A stretch of DNA of 8,903 nt from Bacillota bacterium (GTDB lineage: Bacteria; Bacillota_B; Desulfitobacteriia; Desulfitobacteriales; Desulfitobacteriaceae). Both the position numbers and the translations under genes were made by a program. The notes beneath the pieces were generated by a model, which saw only the letters and a program-made list of their open reading frames with translations, made no database searches and was not told the origin of the DNA. How positions within the stretch are numbered: position 1 is the stretch's first letter; every line of letters begins with the position of its first letter. The stretch is taken from the NCBI GenBank assembly GCA_021779415.1, contig JAJYAS010000051.1, positions 2,228 to 11,130 of the forward strand, written 5' to 3'. Positions 1-5,559 of this stretch are shown one piece after another.

Positions 1-189
1 AGGCAAACACGAGTCATTGCGAAGACGCTGAGAGAAGTCATTCACGCCTTTGGTCTGAGCAAAGAACAATTAGTCGGACTCGCAAAGGAGTTTGTGGTCA
101 CAGAAACATCCACCAAAGAAATGGAAAAGGGCCTTATCCGGGCGCTCAATGATGGAGTGGATCTGGACTGGAGTAAGAAGCGAAGGTAA
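1..189 (+). CDS. C-terminal fragment of an unidentified phage protein
   Basis: The first reading frame is open from the window edge and stops with TAA at 187-189, leaving 62 residues of a longer protein. The visible part is mostly helical and charged. It contains stretches such as TLREVIHAFGLSKEQLVGL and ends with a basic tail, DWSKKRR. I do not recognise the family. It reads in the same direction as the following genes, and only 16 bases separate it from the next start, so it is probably in the same early operon. The position just upstream of a helix-turn-helix/terminase-like gene is where small regulators or recombination accessories often lie in clostridial prophages, but nothing in the fragment proves that. 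Confidence 0.6.
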   Translation, partial: RQTRVIAKTLREVIHAFGLSKEQLVGLAKEFVVTETSTKEMEKGLIRALNDGVDLDWSKKRR

Positions 190-205
190 AAGAAGGTGAT
201 AGGGT

Positions 206-676
206 TTGTCAAAAAGCAAATGGCCGCAAGTTGAAGAGAACTTAATCCTCGTTGAACGATGGATGCGAGATGGCCTTACCGAGGAACAAGTTTGTACGAA
301 TCTTGGAATTAGTGTAGCAACCTTGAACAAATTCAAGAAGCAACACATCGAGTTAGCTAAAGTCCTAAAAAAAGGAAGAGATATTGCCGTTACTGAGGTT
401 GAAAATGCCTTGTTTAAGAGGGCTCTCGGTTTTAGTTTTGATGAGACGAAAGTGTCCATCAGGATGGTTGATGGGGTTGAGACCAAATTCACCGAAAAAA
501 CGACCAAGTATCAAATCCCGGATGTGGCAGCCTGCAGCATCTTGCTGAAGAACAAAGATAAAGAACGGGGATGGAGCGACAATCCTCAGAAAATCGAGCT
601 CGAAAGACAGATGTTCGAATTCCACAAACGAATCGAGGAGGCTAAAGTCTTTGGCGATGACGATCCAAGAAATTAG
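206..676 (+). CDS. Helix-turn-helix, small-terminase-like phage protein
   Basis: This 156-residue protein resembles phage DNA-binding proteins of the small-terminase/transposase-HTH type. Residues about 14-45 form a helix-turn-helix (ERWMRDGLTEEQVCTNLGIS followed by TLNKFKK), which should bind DNA. The middle has the pattern of this group: a KRALGFSFDE segment, a short beta-rich connector, then an ILLKNKDKERGWSDNP segment. The start is TTG at 206. It is the first possible start after an in-frame TAG at 200, and AAGGTGA at 194-200 is well placed before it. The last 26 bases overlap the methyltransferase gene, suggesting translational coupling. A second, better small-terminase candidate sits directly before TerL at 6016, so this one may be a regulator or accessory DNA-binding protein rather than the packaging subunit. 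The family assignment is from memory of sequence patterns. Confidence 0.7.
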   Translation: MSKSKWPQVEENLILVERWMRDGLTEEQVCTNLGISVATLNKFKKQHIELAKVLKKGRDIAVTEVENALFKRALGFSFDETKVSIRMVDGVETKFTEKTTKYQIPDVAACSILLKNKDKERGWSDNPQKIELERQMFEFHKRIEEAKVFGDDDPRN

Positions 677-1901
677 TGTCAATGACATTTCACCCTATAA
701 ACAGAATCCACGAGACAACAGCCAGGCTATCAAGGCGGTGGCAGAGTCTATTAAACAATTCGGATTTAAAGTCCCGATTGTCTTGGATAAAAACAACGAG
801 GTCGTAGCCGGGCATACGCGATTAAAGGCAGCGATTCAGTTGGGATTGACGACCGTCCCTTGTTTAATCGCTGACGATTTGACAGATGCTGAAATTAAAG
901 CGTTCAGGCTTGCGGACAATAAAACGGCTGAACTCGCCGAGTGGGATATAGAGTTATTGAGTCTCGAACTTGAGGAACTTAATAAACTGGATCTGGATTT
1001 TTCCATGGCGGACTTTGGATTTGAACTCGATGGCGAAACTTCAGACACAGCCGAGAGTGAGATCCAAGAGGATGACTTTGATGCGGATGCCGCCTTATCC
1101 GAAATCGAAACCCCGATCAGTCAGCGCGGGGATATATGGCTGCTCGGGAAACACCGTTTAATGTGTGGGGATAGCACGTCACTTGAAGATATCGAAGTAC
1201 TGATGGATGGTAAGAAAGCTCGGCAGGTTTTTACAGACCCACCTTGGAATGTTGACTATGGTGGGAGCAGCCATCCGAGTTGGAAACCCGGTCGACAGAT
1301 CCTTAATGACAGCATGAGCACCGACGATTTTAAGGACTTCATGCTGAACGTATTCAAAGCGATGAGTAAGGTCAGTGAAGCCGGGTGTATGACCTACGTC
1401 GTAATGAGTGCCCAAGAATGGGGCGGTCTCATGGATGCCCTACGCGAAGCGGGCTATCACTGGTCAAGTACAATTATCTGGAGAAAGGATTCGCTTGTGC
1501 TCTCCCGAAAAGACTATCATACACAATACGAGCCGATCTGGTATGGCTGGCTTGAGGGTAGCAGCAGACTTTGTCCTTTGGAAGACAGGAAGCAAAGCGA
1601 CGTGTGGGACGTACCAAGACCGAAGCGATCGGAAGAGCATCCTACGATGAAGCCCATTGCATTGGTGGCTAAGGCCATCACCAACTCAAGTCATAAGGGT
1701 GATTTGGTACTCGACCTGTTTGGCGGTTCAGGAACAACACTTCTCGCGGCTGAGCAAACTGGAAGAACCTGCAATATGATGGAGCTCGATCCCAAATACG
1801 CGGATGTCATTGTGAAACGGTTCGTTGAAAGCACTGGAAGTGATTCCGGTGTTTTTTTATTGCGTAGTCATAAAAAGCTGTCTTTCCAAGAGGCAAAGTA
1901 A
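651..1901 (+). CDS. ParB-domain DNA methyltransferase (adenine-N6 or cytosine-N4)
   Basis: A 416-residue two-domain enzyme. Residues about 5-100 are a ParB/sulfiredoxin-like N-terminal domain, with QNPRDN near 18-23, GHTRLKAA at 54-61 and the AFRLADNKTAELAEW segment. A short acidic linker (about 125-150) leads to an amino-methyltransferase domain. This carries a GDIWLLGKHRLMCGDS segment, the catalytic DPPW tetrapeptide at 196-199, HPTMKP, and the SAM-binding VLDLFGGSGTT at 353-363. Catalytic motif before SAM motif is the beta-class order. The enzyme would methylate an exocyclic amino group in a specific DNA site. The start is TTG at 651 with GAGGAGG at 635-641. ATG at 657 is also possible but further from that site. 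The gene overlaps the previous one by 26 bases. No restriction partner is visible, so protection of phage DNA is the likely role (inference). Confidence 0.93.
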   Translation: MAMTIQEISVNDISPYKQNPRDNSQAIKAVAESIKQFGFKVPIVLDKNNEVVAGHTRLKAAIQLGLTTVPCLIADDLTDAEIKAFRLADNKTAELAEWDIELLSLELEELNKLDLDFSMADFGFELDGETSDTAESEIQEDDFDADAALSEIETPISQRGDIWLLGKHRLMCGDSTSLEDIEVLMDGKKARQVFTDPPWNVDYGGSSHPSWKPGRQILNDSMSTDDFKDFMLNVFKAMSKVSEAGCMTYVVMSAQEWGGLMDALREAGYHWSSTIIWRKDSLVLSRKDYHTQYEPIWYGWLEGSSRLCPLEDRKQSDVWDVPRPKRSEEHPTMKPIALVAKAITNSSHKGDLVLDLFGGSGTTLLAAEQTGRTCNMMELDPKYADVIVKRFVESTGSDSGVFLLRSHKKLSFQEAK

Positions 1902-1905
1902 TGTC

Positions 1906-1934
1906 TTGACTTACCTGCCCTACAGAGCGAACAT
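1906..1934 (+). promoter_or_regulatory. Weak promoter candidate in the gap before the 1978 gene
   Basis: TTGACT at 1906-1911 matches five of six -35 consensus bases. A 17-base spacer leads to GAACAT at 1929-1934, a poor -10 match with three of six bases. It starts just past the methyltransferase stop, in the only gap of this operon. If used, transcription would begin near 1941, inside the left arm of the neighbouring inverted repeat, so such a transcript could not form that hairpin fully. Confidence 0.22.
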
Positions 1935-1974
1935 GTACACTACCGAAAGGGAACTAAAGGAAGGGTAGTGTACA
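1934..1974 (+). promoter_or_regulatory. 11-bp inverted repeat around the RBS of the 1978 gene
   Basis: TGTACACTACC at 1934-1944 is perfectly complementary to GGTAGTGTACA at 1964-1974, separated by 19 bases. The only purine-rich Shine-Dalgarno candidate (AAAGGAAGG, 1956-1964) lies in the loop and at the edge of the right arm. The ATG follows the right arm by three bases. The repeat could be an RNA hairpin affecting ribosome access, or a dyad operator for a dimeric regulator. No T-run follows it, so it is not a terminator. Confidence 0.6.
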
Positions 1975-1977
1975 ACG

Positions 1978-2805
1978 ATGATCAACAGTTTCAGTTATTC
2001 ATTCAAGGTCACAGGGATTGAACGGAAACAAGTCGCCAGTACGATGGCTGAGGCCCTCGGGAAAGAAGTAAGTTATGCAGGCGCTCCAACCTTCAATTAT
2101 CAGGTAGGCGATTGGAGAATCGACAGAGAAAGCAAGGTCACAACACCGGAGATACAAAAGGACACTTTGAGGGCGGTGTTGGACGCACTGAAAACAGTCG
2201 GAGCCATTGCAGAGGGCAACGGAACAATCACGCTCACCCTGAACGGTCATAACGGAAACACCCTGCGCAATGTGGTGAACCTCATATGGGGTAAGCAAAG
2301 CCTGATCCAAAAAGCACTCGGTCGAGAGACGGTGATCCTGCCGGAGAGCCTTGTTAAGACCATCAATGCTGTTCCGATCGACACGTTGGAAGAGTTCGCT
2401 GCCGTCGTAAACCATGCGATCGATGCTGGCGAGATTGAGGGAGACAGCGATTGGGAGTTCGATCTAGCCGATAAGACGTTGAGTTTTAGCTTTTTTAACG
2501 CCAGCTTAGATACTGAAGAGGTTCTTGCTTTCGTAACCTTTTGTCAAAAACTAAGCGAGCAAGCTAAGCTACAGAAGTTTAGTTCAACCAAGCAAAAAGA
2601 AGCAACGAATGACCGTTACACATTCCGCTGCTTCCTTTTGAAACTGGGCTTTATCGGTGGGGAATACAAAGCTGAGCGTAAGATTCTCCTAAGCAAACTG
2701 GAAGGGAGCGCAGCTTTTCGGACGATTGAAGCCCAACAGGCGGCAGAAGCGAAGCGCAAAGGTTCCAGTTCAGAGGTTCCCGCCGAAGGGAGTGAGAACG
2801 AATGA
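1978..2805 (+). CDS. Phage 'virulence-related' family protein of unknown function
   Basis: A 275-residue soluble protein. Its N-terminus (MAEALGKEVSYAGAPTFNYQ at about 23-42, then VGDWRIDRES) matches the pattern of proteins in clostridial phages commonly labelled 'virulence-related protein'. That is a historical name without a demonstrated function. The N-terminal 110 residues look like a repeated alpha/beta unit. The C-terminus (from about 245) is a helical, low-complexity tail rich in A, E, K and S. There is no signal peptide or membrane segment. ATG at 1978 is the first start after an in-frame TAG at 1966. The RBS lies unusually far upstream, across the right arm of the inverted repeat. 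The stop overlaps the next start as ATGA, so the TM2 gene is translationally coupled. The family link is from memory and of moderate certainty. Confidence 0.75.
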   Translation: MINSFSYSFKVTGIERKQVASTMAEALGKEVSYAGAPTFNYQVGDWRIDRESKVTTPEIQKDTLRAVLDALKTVGAIAEGNGTITLTLNGHNGNTLRNVVNLIWGKQSLIQKALGRETVILPESLVKTINAVPIDTLEEFAAVVNHAIDAGEIEGDSDWEFDLADKTLSFSFFNASLDTEEVLAFVTFCQKLSEQAKLQKFSSTKQKEATNDRYTFRCFLLKLGFIGGEYKAERKILLSKLEGSAAFRTIEAQQAAEAKRKGSSSEVPAEGSENE

Positions 2806-3191
2806 ACGAGGTCCAAAAGAATTTCAGAAGAGAAATGGGTATGGAACTACCAGAAGATAAAGCGACCGCAAAAACAATCTACTTGGATGAACTCATGCTG
2901 CAAAGAGACATGACGGATTCGCAACGAATGTTGTTTCAATCGGAGTTAAACAAAGTGCGAAAGAACAGGACGACCGCGTTACTCTTAACGCTACTTTTAG
3001 GCGGAGTTGGTGCGCATCGTTATTATATGGGCCAGATTGGTTTAGGTCTCGTCTACACTTTATTTAGTTGGACATTTATACCGGGTATTATTGCACTGGT
3101 TGAATTGTTCTTTATCCAGAAGCGAGTGGATTGTTACAATGAACTGATGGCACACGACATAGCGATTAAGGTAAGGGCACTTACAAGGTAA
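2802..3191 (+). CDS. TM2-domain membrane protein
   Basis: A 129-residue protein whose first 50 residues are hydrophilic and helical, followed by a TM2 domain. It has a first hydrophobic helix at about 57-71, then the signature GGVGAHRYYMGQIGLG (67-82) with the conserved G-H-x-Y pattern. A second hydrophobic helix follows at about 83-105, and then a charged C-terminus. TM2 proteins are small two-helix inner-membrane proteins found widely in bacteria, mostly of unknown function. The long soluble N-terminal extension here could contact a partner. The start overlaps the upstream stop (ATGA), with AAGGGAGTGA at 2786-2795 as RBS, so it is made together with the 1978 product. A strong terminator follows 20 bases after the stop. 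A TM2 protein is not part of a phage particle. A role at the host membrane is inference. Confidence 0.85.
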   Translation: MNEVQKNFRREMGMELPEDKATAKTIYLDELMLQRDMTDSQRMLFQSELNKVRKNRTTALLLTLLLGGVGAHRYYMGQIGLGLVYTLFSWTFIPGIIALVELFFIQKRVDCYNELMAHDIAIKVRALTR

Positions 3192-3210
3192 CGAGCAAAA
3201 CTATTTGACG

Positions 3211-3237
3211 AGGAACTTCGAAAGAGGTTCCTTTTTT
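3211..3237 (+). terminator. Intrinsic terminator after the TM2 gene
   Basis: AGGAACTTC at 3211-3219 pairs with GAGGTTCCT at 3224-3232 (one T-G wobble) around a GAAA tetraloop. Six T residues follow at 3232-3237. The stem, stable loop and T-run make this a textbook Rho-independent terminator. It ends the left-hand transcription unit. Confidence 0.92.
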
Positions 3238-3480
3238 GCTGTCCAACGTTGAGTCTGCCATTACACTTGTGTCGCGCCACGTTGGCTTGTGAGGCGGTCG
3301 TTGATATCTCTAGGGGCAGTGGTTCTGACCGGGGCAGTCTTAGAATACCAGGGCGCAAGGACCTGATGGATCTAGGGCATAAGCCCCCCCCATCCTTCGG
3401 AATTCCCCGATTCTCCCCTGCCGTGTGCCCAACCTTCAAAAAACCGCCCGGCAATTTTTGAGTTAAAAAGGTCCAAGATT
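3238..3480. other. GC-rich non-coding stretch with short repeats; possible packaging-site region
   Basis: I see no convincing gene here. A 70-codon frame (3249-3461) lacks an RBS and has an implausible composition. The stretch contains a 7-bp inverted repeat (CCAACGT 3243-3249, ACGTTGG 3279-3285) and an 8-bp direct repeat GGGGCAGT at 3313-3320 and 3331-3338. It also has a GGGC-ATAA-GCCC hairpin (3375-3386) running into eight C residues (3384-3391). Near 3441-3460 is an A-run, the near-palindrome CCGCCCGG and a T-run. HK97-type phages with HNH-TerS-TerL cassettes usually keep the cos site just upstream of the HNH gene, and such C-run/CCGCCCGG segments resemble that kind of DNA. The cos reading is inference, and a structured RNA is the alternative. 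Confidence 0.35.
3313..3338 (+). repeat. 8-bp direct repeat GGGGCAGT, two copies
   Basis: GGGGCAGT occurs at 3313-3320 and again at 3331-3338, with starts 18 bases apart, inside the GC-rich non-coding stretch. A spacing of about two helical turns would suit two protein-binding sites on the same DNA face, such as terminase recognition sites. Chance is also possible for an 8-mer in biased sequence. Confidence 0.4.
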
Positions 3481-3836
3481 TTGGGAAAAATTATAAAAAT
3501 GATGAAAGCTACTTATGCATCCGTAGTTTGCAATGCTACGCTATTATTTGTAATACAAATTTATTTGAGTTCGGTATCGGTAATTGAAGTTAATGACAAT
3601 CACCAGCATCCTATCAATGGTGGTGCTATTGGTAACTTTGAGGATTAGAGAGGTTGTCTTTTGGGCATTTCCTCCATAATAAGAATCTTGTTGGTAATTG
3701 TAACAGAATCGAATTTTCTTTTTCATAATTCACATACTAAAATATCGGATACAACATTGGGTGACGAATTTTGTTGCTGGATATGAACAGAAATTAATGG
3801 AAGGCTAAATGGTTTTGAAACCGAGGGGGAAAAACT
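3481..3836. other. AT-rich leader of the SQR-like gene
   Basis: Composition changes abruptly from GC-rich to AT-rich at about 3480 and stays so into the oxidoreductase gene. An imperfect 9-bp dyad (CACCAGCAT 3601-3609, ATGGTGGTG 3617-3625) lies in the middle. Possible promoter pieces are CATAAT at 3724-3729 (five of six -10 bases, but only a poor -35 TTGTAA 20 bases upstream) and TTGGGT 3757-3762 with GATATG 3780-3785. None is convincing alone. Apart from one weak 49-codon frame I see no gene here. Confidence 0.4.
3499..3648 (+). CDS. Possible 49-residue hydrophobic small protein (doubtful)
   Basis: An ATG at 3499 opens 49 codons ending in TAG at 3646-3648. The product has a hydrophobic stretch of about 15 residues (LLFVIQIYLSSVSVI, 15-29) after a short N-terminus starting MMKATYASVV, then a polar tail EVNDNHQHPINGG. 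It could be a small membrane or secreted peptide, or the decayed remnant of something longer. No Shine-Dalgarno sequence precedes it (the upstream bases are A/T only), which argues against translation. I do not recognise it. Confidence 0.2.
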   Translation: MMKATYASVVCNATLLFVIQIYLSSVSVIEVNDNHQHPINGGAIGNFED

Positions 3837-5039
3837 ATGGCTCGGATTATCGTGATAGGTGGTAACTTCGCAGGTCTCACAAGTGCCTTAGAACTTAGTC
3901 GAAAATTAGGTCATGGACATGAGATCATCATGTTTTCTAAATCACCAAATTTCTTGTTTGTTCCTTCGCTAATATGGATCCCTTTTGGGAAGAGGCAACT
4001 CAAGGATATTACGGTACCTTTAAAACCCTTAGCAACGAAAGCAAGGGTTCAATTCATCTGTGAAGAAATTACTGAAATACTAGCAAAAGATAGGATTGTT
4101 CGATGCAGAGACAAAGACTTTGAGTATGATTATTTAATCATTGCAACCGGCCCCGAATGGATCTTTGACCAAATAGCAGGTTTAGGATTAAACAGTAAAG
4201 TGTCGTTTATCGTCACTCCAGAAACGGCGCTGGAAACTCGTAGACGCTGGTTAGAATTTATTAAAGCCCCGGGTCCTGTAGTGATCGGCGCTACGCAAGG
4301 CTCTCAATGTACTGGCCCAGCTTACGAATTCCTGTTTAACTTTGAGAAGCGATGTCGAGATCTAGGTATACGAAAGAAAGTAGATATTACCTTTATTACT
4401 CCTGAGCCCTTCTTAGGTCACTTAGGTATAGGAGGCATCACTGGAAGTAACTTCATCCTGAAAAAACTGTTACCCATGTTCAGGATAAACTATATCACGA
4501 ACGCGGAAATCCAAGAGGTTTCGAGCGAAAACATAGTTCTTAAAAGCGGGCAAAGCATCCCCTATAAATTTTCGATGATTATGCCAATGTTTAAAGGAGC
4601 TAAGGTCGTCAGAGATTCTATCGAGTTGGGAACTGCAGATGCCTTTATTCCCGTTAACAATACGTACCAACATAAACAATACCCAAGTATTTTCGGAGTT
4701 GGTATTGCAGCAGATCTTCCCATTAAATTTAGAACTCCAGTACCGATTGGTGTGCCGAAGACGGGATATGCTGCAGATGAATCGGCCAAAACTGCAACGG
4801 AAAACATCGTGAGATTGATAAATGGGAAAAATAAGCTAGAGGCGAAGCCGATGGGTAAGATACCGGACCTATGTATAATGGATGCCGGTGACAAAGAAAT
4901 GCTGAGTATAGCAGATAGTTTACTTAAGCCTCGAAGGTTTTCCATAGTGCTGCCAAACCCCTTTTACGATATTGGTAAACTTATGTTTGAAAAGTATTAT
5001 CTTTGGAAAGTAAGGCATGGCTACAGTAGGTTACCTTAA
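3837..5039 (+). CDS. Sulfide:quinone oxidoreductase-like FAD flavoprotein
   Basis: A complete 400-residue protein of the FAD/pyridine-nucleotide-disulfide oxidoreductase fold, closest in pattern to sulfide:quinone reductases. It starts with the FAD-binding VIGGNFAG (6-13). It has the second nucleotide-contact motif IIATGP (101-106) and GSQCTGPAYE with Cys158. KTGYAADESA (308-317) contacts the isoalloxazine side. Cys346 lies in PDLCIMDAGD. Cys158 and Cys346 match the two redox cysteines conserved in all SQRs. The third cysteine of type I enzymes, near residue 128, is absent. The amphipathic C-terminus (PFYDIGKLMFEKYYLWK) fits monotopic membrane binding. The likely reaction is oxidation of sulfide to sulfur or polysulfide with quinone reduction. 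ATG at 3837 has a clear RBS GAGGGGG (3823-3829). It is more AT-rich than the flanking phage genes. A related flavoprotein with another substrate remains possible. Confidence 0.88.
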   Translation: MARIIVIGGNFAGLTSALELSRKLGHGHEIIMFSKSPNFLFVPSLIWIPFGKRQLKDITVPLKPLATKARVQFICEEITEILAKDRIVRCRDKDFEYDYLIIATGPEWIFDQIAGLGLNSKVSFIVTPETALETRRRWLEFIKAPGPVVIGATQGSQCTGPAYEFLFNFEKRCRDLGIRKKVDITFITPEPFLGHLGIGGITGSNFILKKLLPMFRINYITNAEIQEVSSENIVLKSGQSIPYKFSMIMPMFKGAKVVRDSIELGTADAFIPVNNTYQHKQYPSIFGVGIAADLPIKFRTPVPIGVPKTGYAADESAKTATENIVRLINGKNKLEAKPMGKIPDLCIMDAGDKEMLSIADSLLKPRRFSIVLPNPFYDIGKLMFEKYYLWKVRHGYSRLP

Positions 5040-5075
5040 CCCTATTAGTGTACTAGCCCCTTATCTAATCAGGGT
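5039..5075 (+). other. Bulged hairpin directly after the SQR-like gene
   Basis: ACCCTATTAG at 5039-5048 pairs with CTAAT (5065-5069) and AGGGT (5071-5075), giving ten base pairs with one bulged C at 5070 and a 16-base loop. It begins at the last base of the stop codon. No T-run follows directly, so it is more likely an RNA-stabilising or pausing structure than a terminator. A second small stem, CCGCC (5137-5141) with GGCGG (5147-5151), lies further down the same trailer. Confidence 0.45.
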
Positions 5076-5170
5076 CTACTCATTTTGAAATTGTGCGTTG
5101 AAGTTGGGTGCACACCCCACAATCTTAACGAGACAACCGCCTAGTTGGCGGGACACCTGCATAAACATAT

Positions 5171-5195
5171 GGAACTCAGTAAGGGGTTCCTTTTT
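5171..5195 (+). terminator. Intrinsic terminator of the SQR-like gene
   Basis: GGAACTC at 5171-5177 pairs with GGGTTCC at 5184-5190 (one T-G wobble), followed by five T residues (5191-5195). It ends the cargo transcript about 130 bases after the stop codon. It shares GGAACT and GGTTCCTTTTT with the terminator at 3211-3237. Confidence 0.8.
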
Positions 5196-5202
5196 CAATT
5201 GG

Positions 5203-5239
5203 ACTCCTCAAAACTGAGGGGTCCTCAGTTTTGAGGAGT
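5203..5239 (+). promoter_or_regulatory. 17-bp perfect hairpin sequestering the HNH ribosome binding site
   Basis: The arm 5203-5219 (ACTCCTCAAAACTGAGG) is perfectly complementary to 5223-5239, with a three-base loop GGT. The right arm contains GAGGAG (5233-5238), the Shine-Dalgarno site of the HNH gene, whose ATG is six bases further on at 5245. In a transcript reading through from upstream, the RBS would be buried in this stem. A short TTTT follows at 5241-5244, so it might also work as a terminator. A DNA operator dyad is the other reading. Confidence 0.8.
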
Positions 5240-5244
5240 GTTTT

Positions 5245-5535
5245 ATGAGCACAGGCATATTAAGAACATTCTACTCTCGCACCGCTTGGACGAAATGCCG
5301 CGATGCTTTTTTTATGTCCAAGTTTGGCTTGTGCGAAGATTGCGGGGCTCCAGGACAGATCGTCCATCATATCAAACCCATTACTGCCAGCGACGTAAGA
5401 ACGGACCCCGCCAAGTGCTACGGCTGGGATAACCTAAAACTGGTTTGCCGGGTTTGCCATGAACTGCACCACAGCAAACGAAGTGACGGGTTAAGATTTG
5501 ATGCCTTTGGCGATATCGTCTTCATAAAGGGGTAA
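5245..5535 (+). CDS. HNH endonuclease (packaging-associated)
   Basis: A 96-residue HNH-family nuclease. It has a zinc ribbon C-x2-C at Cys30/Cys33 and a second pair at Cys68/Cys71. The catalytic pattern is VHHIKP (His41-His42), Asn63 in DNLKLVC, and CHELHH (His75-His76). The length is typical of the small HNH proteins encoded beside terminase genes in HK97-like phages. There they nick DNA together with terminase during cos cutting and packaging. The RBS GAGGAG (5233-5238) is well spaced before ATG 5245 but lies inside the hairpin described separately, which implies controlled translation. The packaging TerS and TerL genes follow after a minus-strand gene that interrupts the usual order. A free-standing homing-type endonuclease is the alternative, but the context favours packaging. 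Confidence 0.92.
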   Translation: MSTGILRTFYSRTAWTKCRDAFFMSKFGLCEDCGAPGQIVHHIKPITASDVRTDPAKCYGWDNLKLVCRVCHELHHSKRSDGLRFDAFGDIVFIKG

Positions 5536-5559
5536 ACGTGGATGTCCATCTAAGGGAAA

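Noticed and set aside
70..507. Minus-strand open frame of 145 codons
   Set aside because: It lies opposite the 1-189 fragment and the 206-676 gene, has no RBS before its start, and its product is Ser/Leu/Phe-rich like a reverse-strand shadow.
3211..3237. Group II intron domain V-like hairpin (GAAA loop)
   Set aside because: The stem is too short, the conserved AGC catalytic triad and bulge are missing, and a T-run follows, so it is an ordinary terminator. No reverse transcriptase is present.
3249..3461. Plus-strand 70-codon frame with TTG start
   Set aside because: No Shine-Dalgarno sequence. The product is a Pro/Gly/Arg patchwork created by C-runs. The start falls within an inverted repeat just after a terminator.
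3544..3726. Minus-strand 60-codon frame upstream of the SQR-like gene
   Set aside because: No RBS upstream of the ATG and a Tyr/Asn/Ile-rich composition expected from AT-rich non-coding DNA.
4562..4945. Minus-strand 127-codon hydrophobic frame inside the SQR-like gene
   Set aside because: It is entirely antisense to a clear flavoprotein gene, so it is a shadow.
3238..5195. Insertion sequence or transposon carrying the SQR-like gene
   Set aside because: No transposase, no convincing terminal inverted repeats and no clear target duplication at the edges. Only the similar terminators mark the block.
5238..5432. Plus-strand 64-codon frame overlapping the HNH gene
   Set aside because: It runs in the wrong frame of a gene with a full set of HNH residues, and its start lies at the end of the hairpin with no separate RBS.
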